Shown: positions 11,312-21,962 of the stretch, piece by piece | How positions within the stretch are numbered: position 1 is the first letter of the stretch | Layout: each line of letters starts with the position of its first letter | Translations under genes and position numbers: made by a program | The notes under the pieces: model-generated | What the model was told of the DNA's origin: nothing | Database searches by the model: none | The model's input: only the letters and a program-made list of their open reading frames with translations | Origin: Pyropia haitanensis | Lineage: Eukaryota; Rhodophyta; Bangiophyceae; Bangiales; Bangiaceae | Direction of reading: 5' to 3' | NCBI GenBank assembly: GCA_008729055.1 | Contig: SDUX01000010.1 | Location: 744,001-808,000, forward strand | DNA length: 64,000 bases

Positions 11312-11385
11312 GCTCTGGTGGCTTAGTTGGTTAAAGCGTCAGATTGTTAATCTGAAAATCGTGAGTTCAAGTCTCACCCGGAGCG
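11312..11385 (+). tRNA. tRNA-Asn (anticodon GTT)
   Basis: The cloverleaf is complete. The acceptor arm GCTCTGG (11312-11318) pairs with CCGGAGC (11378-11384). The D arm contains TTAGTTGGTTAAA. The anticodon stem TCAGA/TCTGA encloses the loop TTGTTAA with GTT at 11346-11348. The T arm is GTGAG/CTCAC with loop TTCAAGT, and the discriminator is G. There is no intron and CCA is not encoded. An A/C-rich leader with CAA motifs and a TTTT stretch at 11391-11394 fit RNA polymerase III transcription. The acceptor has one T-G pair. Confidence 0.96.
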
Positions 11386-11777
11386 CTTCCTTTTAGCAGC
11401 TTCTTGCGCTCATCCGCAGCGCACACCTGTTTTTGCTCCTCTGGCGCGGCGTAGGAACACCAAGCGACGAAGAAGAACCAGACAAACAAACACACACGCG
11501 GTGAACGTGATCCCTTGCATGTGCACCCTGCGTCGACCCTCCTGGCAACACGTTCCGGCCGGCGACGGCCGCGGTGCTCGCCAGCCCGTGACAGTCCAGC
11601 CTCGACGGCGCCCGCACGATCGCGGCAGCGGGCTGGCGAGAGTGCCGAGCTGCCGTCACCTTCACATCCGCCGCCGTCACTGTCACCCAGTGAGTGGCTA
11701 CGGGCGCGGCGGTAAAGAGAATGGTCACGACGGAGGCGGACCGCCTCCCGCTGGCTATTGTCATCATTGCCCGAGGG
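11386..11777. other. Intergenic between tRNA and helicase, no supported gene
   Basis: After the pol III terminator the sequence has no recognisable gene. If the helicase to the right ends in another frame near 11984, its 3' UTR occupies part of this stretch. Confidence 0.35.
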
Positions 11778-12266
11778 TCACGAGGAGGTCGCTGCGGACG
11801 CCCACGGCGACGGCCGACGCCCCCTCTGCAGCAGCGGCTGGCGCGCCCAGAGAAGCGCTATGCACAGAAGACGATTACAGTGTGCAGACGCAGTAGGCAC
11901 CAGACTGAACACTGGGATAGGCCCCCGCGGGTCCAGTCGACTATGTACCTCGGCCGCACCCCCCTGCCCCCCGCCCCCCCGCTCTAATACGACCCCCCGC
12001 CTCCTCCGCGACCACGCCCCCCCCCCCTCCCCCCCCGGCCACGCCCCCCCCCCCGCCCCCCCCGCCACGGCCGCGCCCCCCCGACGGGCGCCCCCCCCCC
12101 CTCCCCCATCCCGCTCCGACGACGCCACCCACGCCGCCGCCGTCGTGCCCGCGTACGACCCCACCGCCATCGCGTCGGGCGCGTCCACGCCCGTCGCGCC
12201 CGCCGCCCAGCGGCCGCCACGCCCGCCGCGGCCGGCGGCACCCCCACCGCCGCGGACGCCGCCCCT

Positions 12267-12310
<44 letters not shown>

Positions 12311-14594
12311 GCCCCCCCCCGCCGTCCCGGGCGCGCCCCCCCCGCCCCCGCGCCGACGACCGCCCCCGCGTCGACGACCGCCCCCGCCCAGACGGCCCCG
12401 CCGCCGCCTCGGCCGCCACCGCCGCGACGCGCTCCCGGTATAGCCGCGCGGCGGTCGCGCGGTCGCGCTTGGCCGCCGCCTCGGCCTCCCGCGCGGCGCG
12501 GGCGCCCTCGAGCGCGTCCGTCCGCCCCCGCGCGGCCGCCTCGATCGCCGCCGCCAGCCGCCCGTCGTGGCGCGTCACGAGTGACGTGACTCGCCCGCGC
12601 GCGCCCGCCCGCGCCGTCCGCCCCGCCCGGTGGAGGTACTCGACCGCCGAGGCGGGAAAGTCAAAGAGGATGACGTGGTCGACGGCGAGGTTGTCCAGCC
12701 CGCGGGCGGCCACGTCCGTCGCGACGAGCAGCTGCGTGCGGCCGGCGCGGAACGCGTCGTACGCCGCGTCCCGGCGGGGCGGCGGCATCGAGCCGTGCAC
12801 GCAGCTGGTCGTGTAGCCCCGCTCGGCGAGGAAGTGGTCCACCCACCGGCACGAGTCGACGGTGTTGGTAAAGACCATGACGCGGCCGCCGCGGAGGAGG
12901 CCCTCCGTCGACGCCTCGCCGAGGAGGGCGGTGAGCTCCGCGACCTTGCCCCCCGCCGCGACGGGGATGAAGCGCTGGGTCAGCCCCGGCGGCGGGCGGT
13001 GGAGGTCCGCCTCGACCCGCCGCGCGCCCGGAAACAGGTCCTCGTAGAGCACCTCGACGGCACGGGGGTGGGTGGCCCCTACCGCAATCAGCTGCGGCGC
13101 CGGCGGCAGCGCCGACGCGTCGGCGGCGCCCTCCCGGACGGCCGCCGCGGCGGCCGCCGCGGCCCGTGACGGCCGCCCCCGGTGGACGGCCGCCCAGACG
13201 CGGCGGAGGTCGGGCTCAAAGCCCGCGTCCAGCAGCGTGTCCACCTCGTCCACCACCACGTGGCGGACGTAGCGCAGGTCCACCGCCCGTGACTCGACCA
13301 GCTGCAGCAGCCGCCCGGTGGTGGCGACGAGCACGTCCACCGGCGCGCGGGCGAGCGCGTCGGTCTGCCGCCGCAGGCTGCCGCCGCCGCCGCCAATCGC
13401 GCCCACCACCCGGAACTTGACGCCGTGCGCGAGCGACTTGGCTACGGCCAGCACCTGTTCGGCCAGCTCCCGCGTCGGCGCCAGCACCAGCGCCCGCGGC
13501 CGATGGGGCGTACGCAGCGCGCTGCCGCCGTCGCGCGGCACGGCGGCAGCCGCCGCCACCGCTGCCGCCGTCGACACCTCGCCCACCGCGTCGGCCTCGG
13601 CGGCAGCGGCGGCAGCGGTGGCAGCCTCGGCGCCGAGCGCCTCCTCCGCCTTGAGCGCCTCGACTACCGGCACCAGGTACGCGAGCGTCTTGCCCGACCC
13701 CGTCGCGGCGCCGAGCACGACCGGCACCCCCCCCGCAATCGCCGGGATCCCCCGCGCCTGCACCGCCGTCGGGCGCGTAATGCCCGCCGCGGCGAGCGCG
13801 GCGGTCATGGCGGGGCTGACGCCGAGGGCGCCAAAGCCGCTGCCGCCAAAAAAGCCCGGCGCGTTGGCCACCCCGAGCACGCTCGTCGACCCAGAGACGG
13901 TGCCGACCAGCTCGGCGGCCGCCGCGGCCGCCGACGCCGCGTCCAGGCCCGCGGGGCCGTCGGAGCGGACGCCGCCAGAAAAGGGGGACGTCGCCGCCGC
14001 GTCCACGGGCGGCGCAAACGCGTCCGCGTCGTCAAAGTCGTCGTCGTCATAGTCATTGTCATCGTCCTCGGCGTCGGCGTCGGCCACCGCTGACGCGTCG
14101 TCGTCGGCCCAGCTGGCGCCGTCAGCCGCGAGGCCAGCAGCGTCCGCCTCCTCGTCAGCCCACGCGCCGTCGGCACCCCCATCGTCGTCCGCGTCTGGGG
14201 CGTCCACCCAGCCCGCCACGTCTGGCGCGTCCGCGGCAGACCACCCGCCGTCCGCGTCGGCCGCCCCCGCCACCACCGCGCCCAACGGCCCCGCCGGCAG
14301 TGGGGCGTCGCCACCACCGCTGCCGCCACTGCCGCCACCCGCGGCGGCCGACGCGAGCGCGGCGGCACGCCGCCCACGGACGCTGCCGACCACGGCGCCG
14401 CACCGCCCGCGGCGGCGGCCGGCGGGCGTCGACACAACCGCGCCGTGGGTGGGGGCGGTGGCCGACCGGGCGGGCGCAAAGGCACCCGCGGGGGTGGCAG
14501 CGGTGGCAGCGGTGGCGGCGGCGCCCGCCGATGGTGGCGGCGGGGCGGGGAAGAGGAAGGCGGCAGCAGCCGCCGTGGCCGGCGGCGGCGCCAT
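11778..14594 (-). CDS. DEAD-box family RNA helicase with DEVD motif II and RGG tail, likely organellar
   Basis: The frame starts at [18 protein letters not shown], an Ala/Pro-rich leader without acidic residues that could be a plastid or mitochondrial transit peptide. It is followed by an acidic stretch (DDDNDYDDDDFDDADAF). Helicase motifs come in order: GALGVSPAMTAALAAAGITRPTAVQ, AATGSGKT, APTRELAEQ, TTGRLLQ, DEVD in place of DEAD, GAT in place of SAT, FTNT, ATDVAARGLD and HRAGRTARAG. DEVD is known from some plant organellar helicases such as RH50, so an rRNA-processing role in plastids is plausible inference. The C-terminus is Arg/Gly-rich. After about position 12130 the frame passes through long C runs; a different minus-strand frame ending RGRGGGGGSY at 11984 looks more natural than the open-frame end at 11778. 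Confidence 0.8.
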
Positions 14595-15371
14595 GGCGCT
14601 AAGGGCGGGAGGGGGGGGGGAGGCGAGTGGGAAGACAAGGAACGCAACAGGGGCAGCGTAGCGCACCCCCGAGGATGAGAAGTCGCCGACGCAGCCGGGC
14701 GGTGGCCTCTGGAGGAAAGAGGGAGAAGGGTGGCGTCCCGCGAGGCCGGCGGAGACAACGTCCAGGCCGGTAGTCGAGCTCGGTGGTTGCGGATTTGGTC
14801 AAACGACGGTCAACGGAAAAAATCTGGTGGTGTTTGGCTGACCCCGACGGTGGATGTAACGACGCGTGCGTTACTTTTTCTTTTTCGCCACGTGGATCGT
14901 GGCTTCCTGCAACGTGATTGGTGAACAAGAGCACTCTATGAAAATATTGGAGATCTGTGTGGGCCAAGCTCCAATTTTCCACTGGGCGCCCTTGCAATTG
15001 GTGCTCGTCGGATCAATGCGGGCCACCTGAATGTCTCAGTTCACCGTCGTCGTCCCGTGGCCTTTGCGACGGAAACCGGCCGTGACCCCTGCGTGGCGCC
15101 CCACTGGACGGCCCCCCGCCCACCGTTCGGAATCTACGTGTCGGCTGGCCGTCGACGTCGTTGACAACAGCCGAGTCCGCGACCAGTCCGCGACAAACAC
15201 CCCTTCGCCCCGTCTCTTGCGCCGTTCTCTGTTCCACTAGTCCCCGTCAACCCCGGCAGGCCCCGCGGTCGTCCGTGGTGCCGCCCTCCCCCGCGCCCCC
15301 CCCCCCCCTCCCCCCTCTGTCGTGGCCCGCCGCGCCCGTCGCCGCGGCGCCGCCGCCGCGCCGTGGCCCAC
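14595..15371. promoter_or_regulatory. Bidirectional promoter region between two helicase genes
   Basis: This 777-bp segment separates divergent DEAD-box genes. Around 14760-15050 it is clearly less GC-rich and contains ATTGG motifs (inverted CCAAT boxes) near 14916-14921 and 14996-15001. A pyrimidine-rich tract follows (15270-15330). No TATA box was seen. The arrangement is compatible with shared regulation. Confidence 0.45.
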
Positions 15372-17979
15372 ATGAGGCGCGCAGCGCTCACCCGCGTGAT
15401 TAGCATGGCGCGCGGGGCGGCGGCGTCAGCGGCGGCGCCCGGCTTTGTCGGCGCCGCCGCGCCGCGGCTGTCCCTCGCCGCCGCCGCCGCCGCCGCCGCC
15501 GCGGGCGGCGTGCCCGCGTGCGTCGGCGGCCCCGCGTCGGTCGCGCCGTACCGGCTCGTGCACTGCCTGTCGGCGGGCGCCGCGTCGCGGCTGGGCGCCG
15601 CCGACAGCCGCTGGGCGGGGGGGTCCGTCGCGGCGGCTGCGGCCGCCGTTGCCGCCCGCCGCGCCGCGTCGTCAGCGTCGGCGGCCGCGCCGCGGGCGTC
15701 GGCCAAGGACGACGCGGCGGCTGATGGGGTGGTAGTGGAGGCGGCGGCGGAGGCGGCGGCGGCGGCGGCGGCGCCTGGCGGGGATGCGGGCGCGGCGTTT
15801 GCCGAGGCGCTCGGCCGGGACGACGTGGGGGGGGGGGGGCGGTCGACGCGGGCGGCGCCAAGAGGGCGACGGCTGCGCCAACGGGGGGCGCCCGGCGGCG
15901 CGACGCGTCTCCACAGGCCGTCTCTGCGACTGCCGCAGACGATGGGGAAGCTGTCGACGGGGACGCCGCCCCTGCGGTGGACCCCCTGCTGCTGTCCAAC
16001 TTCCGCATCACCCCGTCGGTGGTGGCGGCGCTCGAGGCACGCGGCATCACGCGCATGACCGAGGTGCAGGCGGGCACGTTTGACACGCTCTTTGAGGGCA
16101 AGGACATGATTGCGCGCTCCCGCACGGGGACGGGCAAGACGCTCGCGTTTGCGCTGCCGCTGATGGAACGGCTGGCGGCGGCCAAGGCGGCGGCGGCCAA
16201 GGCCGGCAACCGCCCCCGCGCGCCGCTGGCGCTGGTGCTCGCGCCGACGCGGGAGCTGGCCAAGCAGGTGGCGCGGGAGATGGCGCTGACCGGCGCGCCG
16301 CTGCGCGTGTCGGTCGAGTGCTTTTACGGCGGCTCCGCGTACGGGCCGCAGGAGGGCGCCCTCCGCCGCGGGGTGGACGTGGTCGTCGGCACGCCGGGTC
16401 GGCTGATGGACCTCCTCGACCGCCACATCCTCGACCTGTCGGCGGTGCGGTTTGCGGTGCTGGACGAGGCGGACGAGATGCTGTCGATGGGCTTTGCTGA
16501 GGACGTGGAGCACCTGTTTAGCAGCTTTGTGCTGCCGCCCGAGGAGCGGCAGATCGTGCTCTTCTCCGCGACGGTGCCGTCGTGGGTGAAGCGCCTCGCG
16601 GCGCAGTTCCAAAAGCCCGACGTCGTGTCGTTTGACTCGATTGGCCGCGGCGACATGACCGCCACGACCGTCAAGCACTACGCGGTCAAGGTGCCAGAGC
16701 GGGAGTCGGCGCGGGCGGGCCTCCTCGCCGACATCCTAGCCGTGTATGGCGACGGCGTCGGTGGTGGGCGCGCGATTGTGTTTGCCGAAACCAAGCGCGA
16801 GTGTGACGAGCTGGCCACCAGCGGCGCCCTCGAAGGCTGCGGTGCGGCCGTCCTCCACGGGGATGTGACGCAAAAGCAGCGCGAGACGACGCTCGCGCAG
16901 TTCCGCTCGGGCCGCTTTGCGGTGCTGGTCGCCACCGACGTGGCCGCCCGCGGGCTGGACATCTCCAACGTGGCCGTCGTTGTGCAGTACCGGGTGCCCA
17001 ACGATGCCGAGGCGTACGTGCACCGGGCGGGCCGCACCGGCCGCGCGGGCGCGTCGGGCGTGGCGGTGGTTATGTACTCGGACCGCGACGGCGCGTCGCT
17101 GCGGCGGCTGGAGCGGGACTGTGGGATCAAGTTTGAGCGGGCGGGGAGCCCCGCGCCAGAGGCGGCGCTCGAGGCGGCCGCCACCGCCGCCGCGTCGGCG
17201 CTGCGCGGCGTGGACGCGTCGGTGGTGAAGCACCTGCTGCCGACGGCCAAGGACCTCATGGCGTCGGTCGACGACCCCGCCGCGGCGTTTGCCGCGTGTC
17301 TGGCCGTTGCCGGCCGCCGCACGCGGATGGTGGAGCGCTCGTTGCTGTCGGGTGAGAGCGACATGAAGACGCTGCTCATCGACGGCGGCGGCGGCGACCT
17401 GTCCCCAGCCGCGGCGCTCCGCTACGTGGCGGGCCTAGCCGAGACGTCTGGCCTGGACGCCACCGTTGGGATGATCCGCATTGCCGCCAACGGCCGCTCG
17501 GCGGTGGTGGACGTCAAGCCCGACACGGCGCGGGCGGTGGCGGCCGCGTCAGCCGAGGCGGCGGCTCAAGGGAAGGCCGAGACACTGTCTGCTTCGCTGG
17601 CCACCAAGCTGCCGCAGCTGAATGACGAGCGGCGGGGTGGAGGCGGCGGCCGCGGGGGGGGCGCGGCGGCTGGGGCAGGGGTGGCGGGGGTGGGGGCTAC
17701 CGCAGTGGGGGGGGGGGGCGGGGGGGGTACCGCAGCGGCGGCAGCGGTGGCTACCGCAGCGGCGGCGGTGGCGGCGGCGGTGGCGGTTACCGCAGCGGGG
17801 GTGGCGGGGGTGGCTATCGCAGCGGGGGTGGGGGGGGCGACGGTGGCGGCTACCGTAGCGGCGGCGGCGGCGGCGGCTACCGTAGTGGTGGCGGCGGGCG
17901 GTCTGGGGAGTTTGGGGGCGGCAGGGGGGGTGGCCGTGGTGGCGGGCGTGGGGGCGGGGGCGCAGGGGATTTCTGGTAG
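15372..17979 (+). CDS. DDX21/RH3/RH9-type DEAD-box RNA helicase with GUCT domain, likely mitochondrial or plastid
   Basis: The ATG of MRRAALTRVISMARGAAAS gives an organelle-targeting-like leader with Arg and no acidic residues. The core contains the Q-motif region (SNFRITPSVVAALEARGITRMTEVQ), SRTGTGKT, APTRELAKQ, VECFYGGSAY, TPGRLMD, LDEADEML, SAT, ATDVAARGLDIS and HRAGRTGRAG. A GUCT-like domain follows (RMVERSLLSGESDMKTLLI...ATVGMIRIAANGR), and then repeated GGYRSGGGG units end in GAGDFW. Plant PMH1/2 (RH9/RH53) and RH3 share this layout and act in group II intron splicing and rRNA maturation. The frame changes near the G run at 15827-15839; a 92-bp GT-AG intron (15825-15916, phase 0) also restores it. 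It changes again at the G run 17654-17661. Without the second change the frame runs on to 18628 as non-protein-like sequence. Confidence 0.83.
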
Positions 17980-18422
17980 GAGGGCATCGACCCAAAGTGG
18001 GTGGGCGGCAGGGGTCAGGGTGGACATACGGCAGCCCGCTCAGCACCGTGCGCCTGTAGCCCCTTCGCGCACTGGGCTCTGTACGAACAACGGAGACAGG
18101 CACATTCGCCCGTGTGTGTGCGCACACGCTCTGTATCGCTGTCGCACGGCTTCGACCAATGCGCAAGACGGACGCGGGGGGGATGCAGGGCAAAGACAAA
18201 CAGAGAACATGAAGACAGCAGTACATAAGAAATGGATGCAGACCAGGCGGACGGACGCGACGGAACAGGAAGCGAGAGAGAAGGTAAAAACAGAAATGCA
18301 AGGAAAAACAAAGGAGAACCACCAGCCGCGGGGGATCAAAACAACAGCCGCCGCCGCACGGGCGGGGCGACCGACGCCACCCCCGCCGTCGAGTCCTCCC
18401 CCACCTCCCCCCTCCCCCCCCG
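17980..18422. other. Convergent 3' intergenic region
   Basis: This is shared 3' flank of two convergent genes. It is relatively A-rich at 18190-18340 and C-rich at the right end. No gene was identified. Confidence 0.4.
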
Positions 18423-19421
18423 TCACGTGGCAACCGGCTCGTCCGCAGAGGTCATGGCTGGGGGCACGCCCAGGCCCAGCGCCGACGCCTTGGAGCCGCC
18501 CGCGTCCGCCAGCTTGGCCTTACCCGGCGGTGACTGGGACTGGCCGTCGGCGCCGCCCGCCACCCCGCCCGCTGCCGCCGCCGCGCGTTCCCCCTCGGGC
18601 GTCTGCGCGGGCTGCCCCCGCCCGTTGAGCAGCAACCCTGGCAGCGTGCTGCTCGCCGAGCCGAGCCCAAACAGGATGCCCGCGAGCGGCAATGGAACCG
18701 CCCCCCGAAACGTCTCCTCCTTCATACGCAAAAACACGTGCAGCGTGACCAGCGAGTCTGACCCGGCCTGGTGCATCTGGCCGTGGCGATCGACGTGGTA
18801 GATTTCGGCCAGCTTGTTCAACCCCCCGTACAGCTTGTCCGACGCCAGCATCAGGTACTTCATGTCGTACAGCCGCGGAAAGTAGGTGGCGAGCAGGTCC
18901 AGAAAGTCCGCCTCCGCCGCGGGCAGCGCAGACGACGTCAGCACCTTGAGGAGGTAGCCAAAGTCAAAGCCCGAGTGGAACGACACCCAGCTCACCTCCT
19001 CATTGAGCACCACCCCCGACGAGGTGAGGAGCTCCCCAAACTCCGCCACGTCAATGCCGTGCCGCTCGTGCTGCGCAAAGTCAATCCCCGCCTGCGTCAG
19101 CAGCTCGATCGCGTCGGCCGCGTAAATGTCCGACGCGAGGCTGAAGTGAAAGTTGAACTGCCAGCACTGGACGTCCTCGGGCATGTTGCCCGCCTCGTCC
19201 GAAAAGGTCAGTCCCAGCTGGATGATTTTGAGCAGGTCCACATTCACCCGCAGCGTCTGGTACTGGTAGTCGCTGCCGGCGGCGCCGACGGGGCGCGCAA
19301 CGACGCCGGGGAACTCCGTGTCCAGCGCAATGTGGTTGTAGCGCTCCACCACCTCCGCAATCGCCGCCATCTCTTCCGCCAGGTTGCCCGCCCATACCTC
19401 TCGAATGTTGACACCGCTCAT
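18423..19421 (-). CDS. CAF1: CAF1/CNOT7-type poly(A) deadenylase of the CCR4-NOT complex
   Basis: The 332-residue protein begins MSGVNIREVWAGNLAEEM. It is a DEDDh RNase with all catalytic residues visible: D34 and E36 (ALDTEFPG), D153 (FHSGFDFGYLL), and H217/D222 (HQAGSDSLVT). Other family hallmarks are NVDLLKIIQLGLT, WQFNFHFSLASDIYA, SSGVVLNEEVSWVSFHS and YFPRLYDMKYLM. CAF1 shortens mRNA poly(A) tails in the cytoplasm as part of CCR4-NOT. The C-terminal 90 residues form a disordered Gly/Ala/Pro tail not found in animal CAF1. The start Met matches the usual family N-terminus; the frame upstream is Arg/Pro-rich noise. No intron is needed. Confidence 0.95.
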   Translation of the reverse strand: MSGVNIREVWAGNLAEEMAAIAEVVERYNHIALDTEFPGVVARPVGAAGSDYQYQTLRVNVDLLKIIQLGLTFSDEAGNMPEDVQCWQFNFHFSLASDIYAADAIELLTQAGIDFAQHERHGIDVAEFGELLTSSGVVLNEEVSWVSFHSGFDFGYLLKVLTSSALPAAEADFLDLLATYFPRLYDMKYLMLASDKLYGGLNKLAEIYHVDRHGQMHQAGSDSLVTLHVFLRMKEETFRGAVPLPLAGILFGLGSASSTLPGLLLNGRGQPAQTPEGERAAAAAGGVAGGADGQSQSPPGKAKLADAGGSKASALGLGVPPAMTSADEPVAT

Positions 19422-20850
19422 GACGCATGTAAGGGCGCTGTCGGCGAGGGGCGCACACCGAGGCGTCCGCGGGGAGCCAGGGGAACAAAGGGGGGAGGGG
19501 GCGTAGGCGAGGGGAAATGGGGGGGGGGGGAGGGGGGGGGGGGAGCGGGGGATAAAGGACAGCGTGACGACGGGGCGGGGCGGTCGGGAGGGAGGGGGGG
19601 GGAGCGGCTCGACGGCGGTGGAGGTCACCTCCGCCGTCCGGCTCGGCCACGCGATTCGATGACACGGCCGTTGTGCACGCAGACAGCAGACTCGTCCCCG
19701 CCCCGAAAAAAGGCGGGGCCACCCGCGGCTTGGCCCCAGGCCGCCAGCGCCAAGCCCCACCACACCGCGTGCGCACACGCGCACCCGCGGCAGCCGAGCG
19801 CAGGCGCCGCACCCACGAAACGAGCCACGCAAGCAGCAACCACCCGCGCACACCCACGAGCCAGCGGGCGGCACGCGACGCACGCGGTCGACGCCCCCCA
19901 CCAATCGGCCCGCGTGGACCCGCCCGCCGCCCACGCTCGCTACCCTCGGCCAGGCGCTGCCGGTACGCCGGCCACTCCCCCCACGCGCTCGTCGTTGCTC
20001 CTCCTTGCCACACCCAGCCCCCCCCCGCTGCCAAACGATTGCACCCACAACACCGCGTCGTCACCCCCAAAAAGGACACGGAAGAGGATGCGGTCGCCCA
20101 CCCACCCCACCTCCGCGGCGGCTACCGACGGGGGGGCGGGACGACAGGCGGCAGGACCGGGAGGGGGGGGGGACGTGTGTGGGTGGATGGGTGGGTGGGG
20201 GGGGGGGGGGGTGGAGCGCGCTCGCCGCGCCGCCGCGCGCGCTGGGACACTCCGTCGCCGGCGGCCCGCGGCGGTTTGGGCCGCCGTCGGGCCCGCGGCG
20301 GGCCGGCCCCGCGTGGAGGGCGACGAGGAGGCCTTGGAGGGAGGGGGACGTGGCAGCGGCGGGCTTGCCGTCGGGCGCTGGGGGGGGGGCGCCGGGCAAG
20401 CGTCGTGGTCGTGCTGGCCCGGCATCTGGCTGGGCCCGACCGCCCAGTTGAAAGGAATCAAAATCGACGCAAAGTAGAAGAAATTACATGACGAAGCCTG
20501 GACTGAGTGGAGTCCCCTGCCGCGTCTGGTCGTCTGCGGCTGTGCTGTCAACTGCCGCCTCCTCCCCCTCTGGGTGTGTTTCTTTGTCTGTCCCAACGCC
20601 ACCGCCCTGCTGCGTGTACAACATTCTCCCTCTCTTTCGGCTGACTTCCCCCCTTGCCCCTCGCCACTCCCCACGTACCACATCCCACACGCCTCGCGTC
20701 ACTCGGCACTCATCTTGTGCTCCTCGCTAGCTGCTACGTTTCTCCGAGCTCGCCCCCCGCTCGCGACGCGGCCCTTTTTCTCTCCTCGCCGACTCCTCCT
20801 CGCTGTGTTTTGCCTTTGCCACTCGCCCTCCTTCCCCCCTGACTCACACC
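19422..20850. promoter_or_regulatory. Divergent promoter region of CAF1 and NOSIP
   Basis: This 1.4-kb region separates two divergent genes. The left part contains long G runs (19520-19550 and 20160-20215). The last 270 bases before the NOSIP ATG are a C/T-rich tract that looks like a pyrimidine-rich 5' UTR. Short open frames on both strands are low complexity and unsupported. Confidence 0.4.
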
Positions 20851-21962
20851 ATGCCACGACACTCGAAAAACAATTCCGATGGCGCCCACTTCACCTACGC
20901 CGAGCGCGCGACGATGGCCACGACCGTTGGCTCGACGGTCGCCCGCCTCGGCGGCGACAGCCTCCGCCCCTACCACCACTGCTGCCTGTCGCTGGCGCCG
21001 GCGCGGGACCCGGTGCTGACGCCCGGTGGGCACCTGTACGACAAGCCCGCCATCCTCGCCGCGCTGCTCGCGCAGCGCCGCACCGCGCGCGCCGCGCGCG
21101 CCGCCGCCGCCGACGCGGCCGCGGCCGACGCGGCCGCGGCCGCGCGGCGGGCGGCCGCCGACCGGGGGGCCGCCGTTGCCGCGTTTGTCGACGCGGGCGC
21201 GCCGGTGGTGGCGGCCGCTGCCGTTGTCGCCGCGTCGACGGCCGGGGGGGGCGGCGCACCCGACAGCGGCGGCGGCGGCGGTGGTGGCGGTAGCGACGGT
21301 GGGGTGGGGACGGGCAAGGCGGGCCTCGGCCCGCCTCCGTCCAACTTTTGGATGCCCGCCCGCGCGCCCGCCGCGGCGCCCGCCGCGGCGGCCGCCGCCG
21401 ACCCCCGCACCCGCTGCCCCGTGTCGGGCGCGCCCCTCCGCGCCAAGCAGCTGATCACCGTGCGGTTCACGCGGCCGCCCGAGGAGGTTGCCGCCGCCGC
21501 CGCCGCCGCTGCCGCCGCCACCCCCGCGGCCGCCGCGGCGCCACCCTCGGCGGCTGGGGGGGCGCCCGCCGGGTCATCCGCAGGGGTGCCGGTGGCGGCA
21601 ACGACGGTGGCGCCACTCTCGCCGTCCGCAGCCGCACCCACGTCGGCGGCGGCGGCAGCAGCTGACGCCGCCCCGTCCCCCCGGCCCCCCCCGACAACCG
21701 CGTCGCGGTCTACGTCTGCGCCGTCTGCGCAGACACGCTGAGCAACGCGGCCGCGCCGACGGTGCTCGTACCAAGCGGGGCGGTCGTCTGTGGCGAGTGC
21801 GTGCGGCGGTTTGTGGTGAAGACCAAGACGGACCCGACGACGGGGGCGCGGCTGCGTGTGCCGGCGGGGGTGGTGCCGATCAAGACGGGCGGCACCGCGT
21901 TCGCGGCGAGCGGGGGGGAGGCCAAGGTCGCCGCCCGCTACGCGCCCGCCGCGCGGGTGTAA
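20851..21962 (+). CDS. NOSIP: NOSIP-like U-box protein (plant CSU1 relative), one frame break
   Basis: The N-terminus MPRHSKNNSDGAHFTYAER matches the conserved start of nitric oxide synthase-interacting protein. The split U-box is visible: HHCCLSLAPARDPVLTPGGHLYDKPAILAALL near residues 48-79, and the C-terminal half VAVYVCAVCADTLSNA...VLVPSGAVVCGECV. The middle has PPSNFWMPAR and TRCPVSGAPLRAKQLITVRFT. The end is GGTAFAASGGEAKVAARYAPAARV. NOSIP homologues are nuclear E3 ubiquitin ligases found with spliceosomes; the Arabidopsis relative CSU1 targets COP1. Two frames must be joined near the C runs at 21676-21692. No AG acceptor lies between the upstream stop (21663) and the conserved sequence, so a homopolymer error is preferred over an intron. 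Ala/Gly insertions make it about 370 residues, slightly longer than usual. Confidence 0.88.

Noticed and set aside
17980..18628. Continuation of the DDX21-like open frame to 18628
   Set aside because: Beyond the Gly-rich tail the frame reads as non-protein-like sequence; the alternative frame gives GGYRSGG repeats and a natural end GAGDFW at 17979.
21676..21692. Intron explanation for the NOSIP frame change
   Set aside because: No AG acceptor exists between the in-frame stop at 21663 and the conserved sequence beginning at 21693.
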